Shown: positions 1-8,025 of the stretch, one piece after another
Layout of the letters: each line of letters opens with the position of its first letter
Numbering within the stretch: the first letter of the stretch is position 1
NCBI RefSeq assembly: GCF_003514505.1
Contig: NZ_DOPX01000014.1
Coordinates: 75,081-139,080, forward strand
Source: Proteiniclasticum sp.
GTDB lineage: Bacteria; Bacillota; Clostridia; Clostridiales; Clostridiaceae
Direction of reading: 5' to 3'
DNA length: 64,000 nucleotides
Made by a program: the position numbers and the translations under genes
Notes under the pieces: model-generated
Told to the model about the DNA's origin: nothing
What the model saw: the letters and a program-made list of their open reading frames with translations, nothing else
The model's database searches: none

Positions 1-587
1 ATGTAGCAAAGGGTATGCTTCAGGAAGAGTTTCCGGATAGAGAGATTCTTCTCGTTGATTCCATGTGTGCTTCCGCAGGCTTTGGTCTTCTGGTGCTAAA
101 AGCAGCAGAACTCAAAAGAGAAGGGTATGCCCCAGCGGAGATTGCACAGAAACTGGAAACCTTGAAATATAACATCAATCATATTTTTACTGTGGACGAT
201 CTCAACCACCTGAAGCGTGGGGGAAGAATCTCTGGCTTCTCTGCCACCATGGGCACCATGCTTTCCATAAAACCCATTCTCTATATGAGCAAGGAAGGAA
301 AGCTTCTGAATATTGATAAAGTAAAAGGAAGAAAAAAATCTATCCATGCACTGGCTGAGTATCTGGAAAAAGGAAAAACAGAGGATCTGACAAAAACAGT
401 GCTCATTGCTCATGGAAACTGCGAAGAAGATGCAGCTCTTCTTAAAAATCTCATTCTGGAAAAGAAACTTTCCGATGAAGTCACCGTGGTTCCACTGGGT
501 ATGGTCATCGGTGCCCATACCGGCGCCAATGTCATCAATATGGTCTTTTTCGGAAAAGACCGTGAAGAAACCGTAAAAAAATCATAG
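1..587 (+). CDS. DegV family protein, 3' part only
   Basis: The reading frame is open to the left edge, so the true start lies outside the window; the visible part encodes about 195 residues. DegV proteins are cytosolic fatty-acid-binding proteins; some family members (FakB) hand fatty acids to a fatty acid kinase. The visible part has the family's C-terminal features: the segment TVDDLNHLKRGGRIS, then IKPILYMSKEGKLL, and near the end the GAHTGANV motif that lines the lipid pocket. A strong hairpin terminator follows the stop codon. Family assignment is firm; whether it serves a FakA-type kinase cannot be judged here. Confidence 0.9.
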   Translation, partial: VAKGMLQEEFPDREILLVDSMCASAGFGLLVLKAAELKREGYAPAEIAQKLETLKYNINHIFTVDDLNHLKRGGRISGFSATMGTMLSIKPILYMSKEGKLLNIDKVKGRKKSIHALAEYLEKGKTEDLTKTVLIAHGNCEEDAALLKNLILEKKLSDEVTVVPLGMVIGAHTGANVINMVFFGKDREETVKKS

Positions 588-590
588 AAT

Positions 591-636
591 AACCCCTGGG
601 GCTCCAACGGAATGTATCGGAGCTCCAGGGGTTTTA
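591..636. terminator. Bidirectional terminator between degV and pepT
   Basis: Arms at 591-605 and 619-633 pair over 15 bases with one wobble, followed by TTTT on the plus strand. It sits between two convergent genes, 3 bases after the degV stop and 10 bases from the pepT stop, so it can serve both. Confidence 0.8.
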
Positions 637-646
637 TCCTCTCTAC

Positions 647-1867
647 TTATACTTCTTCTGCATATATGCTGATGAGGTTCTTCAGAACCGCCACAGCTTT
701 TTCCATGGATTCTACAGAAATAAACTCAAATCTTCCGTGATAGTTTTCTCCACCTGTAAAAAGGTTCGGACAGGGGAGTCCCATATAAGAAAGCTGAGCG
801 CCATCGGTGCCTCCACGGATGGGCTTAATAATAGGTTTTACACCAGCCATCTCCATGGCTTTTTTTGCATGTTCAATGAGATACATGTGAGGCTCCACCA
901 TGGTTCTCATGTTCTTATACTGATCTTTGATCTCTACAGTAACAGTTCCCTCTCCATACTTCTCATTGAGGACAGATGCCGCTTCCATCATCTTCACCTT
1001 TCTTCCTTCGAAGGTATCCTCAAAGAAATCACGGATGATGTAGTACATAGACGTCTCCTCCACATCCCCCTCTATATCATTCAGGTGGAAGAATCCTTCA
1101 TACCCTTCGGTATGCTCTGGTGTGTCCTTTCTGTCGAAAGCATCTGCGTATTCCATGGCCACAAAAATAGAGTTCTTCATCTTGTCTTTCGCTGTTCCAG
1201 GATGAACATTTCTGCCCTTCACTGTCACCTTGGCTGAGGCTGCATTGAAGTTCTCATATTCCAGCTCTCCCACAGGTCCACCATCCATGGTATAGGCAAT
1301 CTCGGCACCAAAGGCCTCTACATCAAAATGATGGGGACCACGGCCAATCTCCTCATCTGGCGTAAATGCCACATGAAGATCTCCATGTGGAACTTCAGGG
1401 TTATGGAACAGATATTCCAGAACTTCCATGATCTCTGCAACTCCTGCTTTATCGTCTGCCCCAAGAAGAGTAGTTCCGTCTGTCACCAGCAGGTTTTCTC
1501 CCACATATTCTTTCAGCTGAGGAAAATCAGATTCTTTCATGACAATCTGAAGCTCCTCGTTGAGCACTATATCTCCACCTTCATAAGGAAGAATTCGAGG
1601 ATTCACATTCTTTCCGCTCATATCCGGTGAGGTGTCCACATGAGCCAGCAGGCCTAGCTTCTTTAGATTTTTACCGGTATTGTTTCTTAAAAATCCGAAA
1701 AGATACCCATTCTCATCTAAAGCAGTCTCCAGCCCCAAGGCCTCCAGTTCTCTCTTCAGCTCTTCCACGAGGACTCTCTGTCCCTCAGTGGAAGGTACAG
1801 TTACACTGTTTTCGTCTGATGTGGTTTCATACTTTACGTACTTAATCAGTTTGTCTACAACGCTCAT
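647..1867 (-). CDS. pepT: Peptidase T (tripeptidase)
   Basis: Encodes a 406-residue cytosolic aminotripeptidase of the M20B family, a di-zinc enzyme that removes the N-terminal residue of tripeptides. Visible motifs are LAHVDTSPD (zinc-binding His and catalytic Asp), LGADDKAGVAEIM (zinc-bridging Asp), TPDEEIGRG (catalytic Glu) and a late His in NYHGRFEF. The frame is open further upstream, but the ATG at 1867 starts the conserved sequence MSVVDKLIKYVKYET and is preceded by an AGGGAG ribosome site, so the upstream extension was rejected. Length is normal for PepT. Probably transcribed with or after yhaM, which ends 58 bases upstream. Confidence 0.95.
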   Translation of the reverse strand: MSVVDKLIKYVKYETTSDENSVTVPSTEGQRVLVEELKRELEALGLETALDENGYLFGFLRNNTGKNLKKLGLLAHVDTSPDMSGKNVNPRILPYEGGDIVLNEELQIVMKESDFPQLKEYVGENLLVTDGTTLLGADDKAGVAEIMEVLEYLFHNPEVPHGDLHVAFTPDEEIGRGPHHFDVEAFGAEIAYTMDGGPVGELEYENFNAASAKVTVKGRNVHPGTAKDKMKNSIFVAMEYADAFDRKDTPEHTEGYEGFFHLNDIEGDVEETSMYYIIRDFFEDTFEGRKVKMMEAASVLNEKYGEGTVTVEIKDQYKNMRTMVEPHMYLIEHAKKAMEMAGVKPIIKPIRGGTDGAQLSYMGLPCPNLFTGGENYHGRFEFISVESMEKAVAVLKNLISIYAEEV

Positions 1868-1925
1868 TTTACTCCCTCTTTCTTTTATATTCTTCTTATA
1901 GTATGACAGATTCCTGTTTTCTGGT

Positions 1926-2885
1926 CTAGAACGTCGGCTTATAGATCCGTCTTCTGTCCAGGGAGAAAATATTCTCAGATATGCTGCCAGGCTCCAGATC
2001 CCGAACCGCCAAGGTGAAATCAAACACCCGGGCATCGATCATATCAATATGGTGAAGAAGCTCTGCTTCCAGAAACATCGGTTTCACAGGACTTCCATAC
2101 TCAGGCTCGTAGTGATGGGAAAGAATCATGTGCTGCAGAAGCATTCTTTTTTCTTCCGGGGTGTTCAGGCGATCACATATTCTGTCCACATTTTTGACCC
2201 CAAGGCTGATATGCCCCAGAAGATTCCCTTCCAAAGTGTATTCCTTGACAATGCCCAGCTCTGAAGAATCCATCTCATTGATTTTTTCAAGATCATGAAG
2301 AATGATCCCCGCAAAGAGAAGGTCTGTGTTCACGGCAGGATACACTTTTGAAATCTGATCCCCAAGCTTCAGCATGGTGAGAACATGGTAAAGAAGACCG
2401 GATCTTATGGCATGGTGATTTCTTTTTGCTGCTGGATAAAACATCAGTTTATCCTTCTTTTCTTCGAGGGCCATCTGAACCACCTGCTGAATATCCTGAT
2501 CTCCAATTCTTTGAAGATATCCTTCGATGTCCCGGAGCATATCGGTGTTCTTAAGCGGAGCGGATTCCACGAAATCCTCCGGTATTACACCATCTTCTTC
2601 TGAAGCTTTTCTAATTCTGTCCACTTTGAACTGGTTGTTGTTCATATAGCTTGTCACAGTTCCGCGAACCTTTACCAGATCTCCTTCAGTAAAATATGTT
2701 TCAATATCTTGAGGAACTTCCCAAAGCTTCCCTGAGATCTCTCCTGTTTTATCTCCAAATATAAAGTCCAGATACTTTTTGTCGTTTGAGTTTGTTGTCT
2801 TCAAATCTACTCTTTTAATAATAAAATAACAATCCACACGATCGCCCACAGCTAAATCGCGGATTTTCTTGCTGCTAAATTCCAT
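1926..2885 (-). CDS. yhaM: 3'-5' exoribonuclease YhaM
   Basis: Encodes 319 residues with an N-terminal OB-fold nucleic-acid-binding domain (roughly residues 5-90) and a C-terminal HD metal-dependent domain (roughly 150-290) with FAGIILHDLEKI as the HD signature. This order and length match YhaM of Gram-positive bacteria, a 3'-5' exoribonuclease that degrades RNA and single-stranded DNA. A TTG upstream at 2900 is in frame, but the AAGGAG ribosome site lies between it and the ATG at 2885, so the ATG is the start. Confidence 0.92.
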   Translation of the reverse strand: MEFSSKKIRDLAVGDRVDCYFIIKRVDLKTTNSNDKKYLDFIFGDKTGEISGKLWEVPQDIETYFTEGDLVKVRGTVTSYMNNNQFKVDRIRKASEEDGVIPEDFVESAPLKNTDMLRDIEGYLQRIGDQDIQQVVQMALEEKKDKLMFYPAAKRNHHAIRSGLLYHVLTMLKLGDQISKVYPAVNTDLLFAGIILHDLEKINEMDSSELGIVKEYTLEGNLLGHISLGVKNVDRICDRLNTPEEKRMLLQHMILSHHYEPEYGSPVKPMFLEAELLHHIDMIDARVFDFTLAVRDLEPGSISENIFSLDRRRIYKPTF

Positions 2886-2993
2886 TTCTTTCTCCTTCAA
2901 TAAAAAATAGGGTATAATTTAAGTATACACGAAAGACTGGCCGAAAACGAAAGAATCTTACCAAATCTTTATCCATGAAAGGTAGGCGGTAAC

Positions 2994-4331
2994 ATGGAAA
3001 TCAACCTGCCAAAAGGCGTCCGGTACATACTGAAAGAGCTCAGCACAAATGGCCATGAGGGTTATGTAGTGGGGGGCTGTATTCGTGATGTCCTCATAGG
3101 GATCACGCCTAAAGACTATGATGTGACCACCTCTGCCACACCTGAGGAAGTCATGGCCTTATTTAAGAAAACCGTCCCCACCGGTCTGAAACACGGTACT
3201 GTGGAAGTCCATACCCATGACGGTGCTTTTGATGTGACCACCTACCGAATGGACGGTGAGTATGAAGCCCACAGGTATCCAAAAAATGTCATCTTTGTGG
3301 ATGATTTGGTAGAAGATCTGAGAAGAAGAGACATCACCATCAACGCCATTGCCTATAATCCCGAGAAAGGTATTATTGACCCTTTCAACGGGACTGAGGA
3401 CATCCATCGGAGGATTGTCCGGGCAGTAGGAAATCCTATTCTTCGTTTTAAGGAGGATGCGCTTCGCATCTTAAGGGCAGTGAGGCTCTCCACCACCCTT
3501 CATTTCAACATAGAAGAGAACACCCTGAAAGCCATGGTGGAAACCATGGATGGCCTCCGGTTCATCAGTGAGGAAAGAATTAGGGAGGAGCTGAATAACA
3601 TTCTTCTTTCAAAGAATCCTGCCCGTGGAATCCGCATGCTTTTTGATCTGGGGATCATGAAGTATGTCCTGCCGGAACTCATGTCCATGTCTGGATTTCT
3701 TCAGCATAATCCTCATCACGATAAGGATGTCCTGGGACATACCCTGGAGGTTTTGAGCCATGTGCCTGCAGATCTTCCAGTGCGTCTTGCCGCTCTTTTC
3801 CATGACAGCGGCAAACCTTCAACTTTCACCATGGATGAGAAGGGCATCGGACATTTCTACGGCCATGAGAAGCGTTCAAGAGACATCGCCCATGATGTGC
3901 TGATGAGGCTCAAATATGATCATAAAACCATCCGTAAAGTGGAAACCCTGGTTTACTTTCATATGACCAGTACCGAAATGAAAAATGAAGTGAAGCTGAA
4001 GAAATTCATAAACAAACTGGGAGTGGAGAATCTCAACGCTCTCATTGATCTTAAGATTGCTGATTTCATAGGGAAGCCGGAAGGAAACGATGAAAAACTA
4101 TATGAAATCAATAGCTTCAGAAATAGAATAGAACACATCATAAACCGTGGGGATCCTCTCACCGTAAGGGATCTTGCTGTAAACGGAAAGGATATACTTG
4201 CTCTTGGTATCCGAGAGGGACAGGAAGTAGGGCGGATCTTGGATGTGCTTCTTGAAAAAGTCCTGAAAAACCCTGATGACAATCATAAAGAACTATTACT
4301 TGAATATGCTTCTAAGGAGATTAATCGATGA
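2994..4331 (+). CDS. cca: CCA tRNA nucleotidyltransferase with HD domain
   Basis: Encodes 445 residues. The enzyme adds or repairs the 3' CCA end of tRNAs from CTP and ATP. The class II nucleotidyltransferase head shows VGGCIRD, the catalytic KDYDVTT, RRRDITINAIAY and the template-forming EDALRILRAVR. An HD domain follows (LAALFHDSGKP, roughly residues 245-340) and a C-terminal RNA-binding tail. The ATG follows a GGTAGGCGG ribosome site. Its stop overlaps the start of the next gene by 4 bases (ATGA), so the two are likely co-translated. tRNA genes in this window already encode CCA, so repair may be a main role; that is inference. Confidence 0.93.
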   Translation: MEINLPKGVRYILKELSTNGHEGYVVGGCIRDVLIGITPKDYDVTTSATPEEVMALFKKTVPTGLKHGTVEVHTHDGAFDVTTYRMDGEYEAHRYPKNVIFVDDLVEDLRRRDITINAIAYNPEKGIIDPFNGTEDIHRRIVRAVGNPILRFKEDALRILRAVRLSTTLHFNIEENTLKAMVETMDGLRFISEERIREELNNILLSKNPARGIRMLFDLGIMKYVLPELMSMSGFLQHNPHHDKDVLGHTLEVLSHVPADLPVRLAALFHDSGKPSTFTMDEKGIGHFYGHEKRSRDIAHDVLMRLKYDHKTIRKVETLVYFHMTSTEMKNEVKLKKFINKLGVENLNALIDLKIADFIGKPEGNDEKLYEINSFRNRIEHIINRGDPLTVRDLAVNGKDILALGIREGQEVGRILDVLLEKVLKNPDDNHKELLLEYASKEINR

Positions 4332-5257
4332 CAACAAATGTGACAAATACAGTTTTAACCATGCTGATTTTGGGTGTACTGGGTTTTATCCTGAAAAAAA
4401 CCAAAGTCACTGATAAAAGAACAGATAAATTTATTTCTGTTCTTCTTGTAAACTTCTGTACCCCAGCGCTTATGATTCACATCACACTGACCAACTTTTC
4501 CTTATCATTTTTCAGAGAATCCTACCTTGGCATCCTTCTTGCCATGTTGACCATGATTCTAATGAACATCATTGCCTGGGGCGTTTCAAGGGCTTTATCC
4601 TTAAAAGGAGTGGAGCAGGGAGCATTTGTGTCCATGGCCACCTTCTCCAATACCATTTTTGTAGGACTTCCGCTTATTACAGGAATATTTGGAGACTCTG
4701 CTGTTCCTTATCTGATGCTGTACTATATCGCCAACACCCTGACTTTTTGGACCCTTGGCATCTATCAGATCGTGAGAAGCAATGGAAGTGCCTTCAGCAG
4801 CAAAAATATCCTGAAAATCCTCAATCCTCCTATCCTTGGGTTCATCGCAGGTATGGTGCTCCTTTACTATAACGTAACTGTCCCCACTTATCTCCTTAGC
4901 AGCATCGAGTATCTGAAAATACTTCTGACGCCTCTATCTCTCCTTTTCATGGGAAGTGTCATTGGAGATTTGAGCCTTAAAAATGCTGGAAGTCCAGTAG
5001 CCTCAGTTCTTATCCTCAGCATGAGATTTATTCTGTCTCCCATCATCTGTCTGCTCCTTCTGAAGGCTTTTCAAATGCCTGTGGAGCTCATCAAGGTGTT
5101 TATTGTCTGTGCTGGTCTTCCAGTGATGCAGAATATCTCCATCGCTGTAGGTCGTTATGGAGGAGATCCTTCATACTCTTCCTTTATGACCGCACTCTCT
5201 TCTGCAGTCTTCATTTTTATTATTCCTTTTTTCCTGAAATTATTCACTTTCATTTAG
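4328..5257 (+). CDS. AEC family transporter (auxin efflux carrier type)
   Basis: Encodes 309 residues, almost entirely hydrophobic, with about ten predicted membrane helices in two five-helix bundles. The pattern FCTPALMIHI in the first half, FSNTIFVGLPLI in the middle and GLPVMQNISIAVGRYGGD in the second half is typical of the AEC/MdcF family, secondary transporters of organic acids or similar anions. Start overlaps the cca stop by 4 bases. A compact terminator begins within the stop codon. Substrate is not predictable from sequence. Confidence 0.85.
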   Translation: MTTNVTNTVLTMLILGVLGFILKKTKVTDKRTDKFISVLLVNFCTPALMIHITLTNFSLSFFRESYLGILLAMLTMILMNIIAWGVSRALSLKGVEQGAFVSMATFSNTIFVGLPLITGIFGDSAVPYLMLYYIANTLTFWTLGIYQIVRSNGSAFSSKNILKILNPPILGFIAGMVLLYYNVTVPTYLLSSIEYLKILLTPLSLLFMGSVIGDLSLKNAGSPVASVLILSMRFILSPIICLLLLKAFQMPVELIKVFIVCAGLPVMQNISIAVGRYGGDPSYSSFMTALSSAVFIFIIPFFLKLFTFI

Positions 5258-5280
5258 GATGACTTGCTCATCCTTTTTTT
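5256..5280 (+). terminator. Terminator after AEC transporter
   Basis: Seven-base arms AGGATGA (5256-5262) and TCATCCT (5268-5274) followed by a run of T. It separates the cca-AEC unit from the SOS-type promoter downstream. Confidence 0.8.
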
Positions 5281-5292
5281 TGCACCAAAAAA

Positions 5293-5341
5293 GAACATAT
5301 GTTGCTTTTTTATTGCCCGAAAAGAACGTATGTGCTATAAT
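5293..5341 (+). promoter_or_regulatory. Promoter with two LexA (SOS) box-like sites
   Basis: A -35 element TTGCCC (5313-5318), a 17-base spacer and an extended -10 TGC-TATAAT (5333-5341) are visible. Two sites fit the Gram-positive LexA/DinR box GAAC-N4-GTTC: GAACATATGTTG at 5293-5304 (11 of 12 form, last base differs) and GAACGTATGTGC at 5324-5335 (one mismatch), the second lying in the spacer and touching the -10. Binding here would block RNA polymerase. That these are functional LexA operators is inference; the matches are seen directly. Confidence 0.7.
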
Positions 5342-5368
5342 TGACTCAAATATAAGGAGGCGATATGT

Positions 5369-6718
5369 ATGGAGCTTCTGGAAAAAATTAGAATTCTTGC
5401 AGATTCAGCGAAATATGATGTTTCCTGTTCCTCCAGTGGAAGCAGCCGTTCTGGGGTTCCTGGTGGTGTTGGCAACGCTGCTGCTGCGGGTATATGTCAT
5501 AGTTTCACTTCAGATGGAAGGTGCATTTCCCTATTAAAAATTCTTATGACCAACTACTGTATCTATGACTGTGCCTATTGCCAGAACCGGATCTCCAATG
5601 ATGTGGAACGTGCCGCCTTTGAACCGGATGAACTGGTCCAGCTGACCATGGGATTCTACAGGCGGAACTACATCGAAGGTCTCTTTCTAAGTTCAGGGGT
5701 GATTATGAGTCCCGATCATACCATGGAAAGAATGATACGCATTATAAAAACCCTTCGGCAGCGGGAGCGATTCAACGGATATATTCATATCAAGCTTATA
5801 CCTGGGGCCAGTCCACACCTCATCCATGAGGCTGGGCTTTATGCGGACAGAGTCAGTGTGAATATTGAGCTGCCTGAGGAAGAAAGCTACAAAAGCATCA
5901 CGCCTCAGAAAAACCGAATTGAGATTCTGAAACCAATGAAGCAAATCGCCACGAATATCCTTGCAAATAGCGAGGAAAGGAGAATCCTGCATAGAACTGA
6001 AGACTTTGTACCAGCAGGACAAAGCACTCAGCTCATCATTGGTGCTACACCAGCCAGCGACGGTAAAATCCTTTCACTCAGCCAGAATCTCTACAAGAGC
6101 TTTCAGCTGAAAAGAGTCTATTACTCCGCCTATGTGCCTGTCAGTACCCATGCGCTTATGCCGAAGCTTTCCCATCCTCCTCTTCTCCGGGAACATAGAA
6201 TTTATCAGGCAGACTGGCTGCTCCGGTTCTACCGGTTCTCTGCAGAGGAGCTCTTGTCAGACGGAGAAAATTTTGATATGAATGTGGATCCAAAAACCCA
6301 ATGGGCTCTCTCCAATATGGCTCTCTTCCCCATGGAGATCAATCGGGTCAGTTATGAAATGCTTCTACGCATACCAGGTATCGGACTCACCTCTGCCAAG
6401 CGGATTCTTCGGGCTAGAAAGCTTTCTCCCATCACCTATGATGGTCTGAAAAAAATGGGTGCTGTAATCTCAAGGGCGAAGCATTTCATTCTGATTTCTG
6501 GAAAATATTACGGAAATTTCTCTCTGAGACCAGATCTCATATATGAAGCCATCAGTGAAAAGAAAGATCAGATCCAGATGAACTTGTTTGGAGAAATCGA
6601 TGAATCCCTTGGACTCCATAGTCCTGAAGAAAACCGAGTACTCACAGAGAAGGAGAAAATCAAAAAGCTTCTTCTGGAAAAGACCATCATCAAAAACTCT
6701 TTGGCAGGTGGATTATGA
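5369..6718 (+). CDS. Putative DNA modification/repair radical SAM protein
   Basis: Encodes 449 residues. The radical SAM cluster motif is CIYDCAYCQNR near residue 64, preceded by a Ser/Gly-rich stretch and the CxxGRCISLLKILMTN-like lead-in that marks the family TIGR03916 (radical SAM protein linked to uracil-DNA glycosylase). Near residues 330-345 a helix-hairpin-helix DNA-binding element reads RIPGIGLTSAKRIL. The biochemical reaction is not known to me. It overlaps the next gene by 4 bases; the two families are known to occur as neighbours. The start ATG follows AAGGAGGCG with correct spacing. The promoter carries LexA-like boxes, which fits a DNA-repair role. Confidence 0.85.
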   Translation: MELLEKIRILADSAKYDVSCSSSGSSRSGVPGGVGNAAAAGICHSFTSDGRCISLLKILMTNYCIYDCAYCQNRISNDVERAAFEPDELVQLTMGFYRRNYIEGLFLSSGVIMSPDHTMERMIRIIKTLRQRERFNGYIHIKLIPGASPHLIHEAGLYADRVSVNIELPEEESYKSITPQKNRIEILKPMKQIATNILANSEERRILHRTEDFVPAGQSTQLIIGATPASDGKILSLSQNLYKSFQLKRVYYSAYVPVSTHALMPKLSHPPLLREHRIYQADWLLRFYRFSAEELLSDGENFDMNVDPKTQWALSNMALFPMEINRVSYEMLLRIPGIGLTSAKRILRARKLSPITYDGLKKMGAVISRAKHFILISGKYYGNFSLRPDLIYEAISEKKDQIQMNLFGEIDESLGLHSPEENRVLTEKEKIKKLLLEKTIIKNSLAGGL

Positions 6719-7446
6719 TGAATGTCATGTTGTTTGACGGTTCAATGGAAGAGCTTCTGGTGGCCGTCTATAGGGTATATGTTGATAAACTTCCTCCTGT
6801 TCTCTTTCGGGAAGAACAGTTTACGCCCAATCTCATTGATCATCCTGTGAAAATCCAGTTTAAGGAAGAAGAATTTAATAGAGTCCGAAGCTCCATGCGT
6901 GAGAAGTTTTCTGAAGAAGCTTTGGATATCATCACCTACGGATTGAACCACAGCTCTCCTCATGCTCCTACGATGATTCTGAAATTCATCATCAAGTGCT
7001 TTGAGAATCCAAAAAATGCCTTTCGGTATCAGGACTCTTTTATCATGGAAGTCACAAGACTTTCTCGTCAGGTTTCTTTAGAAAGTCACCGTTTCATGGG
7101 GTTTGTCCGATTCAATCAGTTCGGATCGGTTTTTATGGCGAAAATCAGTCCAGATCACTACATCCTCCCCTTTATCGCAGACCATTTTGCAGAAAGATTC
7201 GGTGATATGAACTTTATCATTTATGATGAGAGAAAGCAGGAAGCCCTGTTGTGTCAAGGTGGCAGATGGATCATCCAGAAAAATTTAGCCCTGAACGAAA
7301 AACTCTTTCAGAGGGATGCTACCACGGAAGCATGGCAAACCTATTTTAAAAATATCACTATTTCCGCCAGGGAAAATCCCAATCAGCAAAAACGGTCCAT
7401 GCCTGTCCGATATTGGGTGAATCTTCCAGAGACAGAATCCACATAA
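6715..7446 (+). CDS. TIGR03915-type putative DNA repair protein, partner of the radical SAM protein
   Basis: Encodes 243 residues beginning MMNVMLFDGSMEELL, with FRYQDSFIMEVTRLSRQVSLE in the middle and FIADHFAERFGDMNF and IIYDERKQEALLC towards the end. These match the family found next to TIGR03916 radical SAM proteins (probable DNA metabolism protein). In some relatives this domain is fused to a uracil-DNA glycosylase domain; here the protein ends without one. The start overlaps the upstream gene (ATGATG, either Met possible). Function is inferred from context only. Confidence 0.8.
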   Translation: MMNVMLFDGSMEELLVAVYRVYVDKLPPVLFREEQFTPNLIDHPVKIQFKEEEFNRVRSSMREKFSEEALDIITYGLNHSSPHAPTMILKFIIKCFENPKNAFRYQDSFIMEVTRLSRQVSLESHRFMGFVRFNQFGSVFMAKISPDHYILPFIADHFAERFGDMNFIIYDERKQEALLCQGGRWIIQKNLALNEKLFQRDATTEAWQTYFKNITISARENPNQQKRSMPVRYWVNLPETEST

Positions 7447-7659
7447 CTGTTTTCTTATCAAAGACTTTTTATGCAAATCTGTTGAACTTATTCACTCATT
7501 TTTCTCTTTGTGTATTTTCTCTGTTTTTATTATTAAATTATAATCTTAAAAAAATAATCAGTAAATTTCACAAATTTCGCACCAGTTGTGCATGCGTGTG
7601 CGTACAGTCATACACTTTGTTCTAATGGGATTAGAGAAAATCACTTAAATATCACGTTG

Positions 7660-7686
7660 AAACACCTTAATCGTTTAAGGTGTTTT
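7660..7686 (+). terminator. Terminator for the radical SAM cassette
   Basis: Eleven-base arms 7660-7670 and 7675-7685 with a 4-base loop, ending in TTTT. It lies about 210 bases after the stop of the second cassette gene. Confidence 0.65.
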
Positions 7687-7738
7687 CATGGGTTTTGTTA
7701 AACATTGAACTAACCTTGGAAAGCAAGGAAAAACAAAG

Positions 7739-7778
7739 AAAAATCCAGAGCCGGGAAGTCGCTCCCGCTCTGGATTTT
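7739..7778 (-). terminator. Terminator of the small ribbon-helix-helix gene
   Basis: GC-rich hairpin with AATCCAGAGC/GCTCTGGATT arms and inner GGGA/TCCC pairs, followed on the minus strand by TTTTTC. It begins 3 bases after the stop codon of the gene at 7781-7942. Confidence 0.8.
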
Positions 7779-7780
7779 CC

Positions 7781-7942
7781 TTAGTCTCTTTCGCTTTCGG
7801 TTCGTTTCTCGGAACTAATCAGCAAATTCAATATGTAATTATTGAGTGAGCGATTATCGCCTTTAGCCTCAGAAGTTAGTTCTTCTTTGAGATCCTGAGG
7901 CAGAGTCAGCAGTATCCGAGTTTTATCTTTACCAACAGCCAT
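7781..7942 (-). CDS. Small ribbon-helix-helix (Arc/CopG-like) protein
   Basis: Encodes 53 residues starting MAVGKDKTRILLTLPQDL, followed by a helix-turn-helix-like part with SLNNYILNLLI. This is the pattern of a ribbon-helix-helix DNA-binding fold: a beta strand (TRILLTLP) and two helices. The ATG is preceded by GGGGTG with 7 bases spacing, and a tight terminator follows. It is downstream of addA on the same strand, but TATAAT-like sequences in the 80-base gap suggest its own promoter. No toxin partner is adjacent. Possible target genes are unknown. Confidence 0.75.
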   Translation of the reverse strand: MAVGKDKTRILLTLPQDLKEELTSEAKGDNRSLNNYILNLLISSEKRTESERD

Positions 7943-8025
7943 ATAAAAACACCCCTATCTTTATTGCGTGATAAATTATAATCTTATTATACTTCAAATT
8001 AAAAAAAATATTAAAGATAATGTTT

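Larger units (their letters stand above)
7447..7780. other. Intergenic stretch between convergent transcripts
   Basis: AT-rich stretch with two hairpins listed separately. I see no credible gene: the open frames here lack ribosome sites and recognisable sequence. Confidence 0.6.

Noticed and set aside
1868..2035. N-terminal extension of PepT
   Set aside because: It overlaps the end of yhaM in another frame, has no ribosome site, and PepT starts at the ATG at 1867.
7413..7625. 70-codon frame overlapping the end of the TIGR03915 gene
   Set aside because: Out of frame overlap with a real gene, AT-rich low-complexity translation, no ribosome site.
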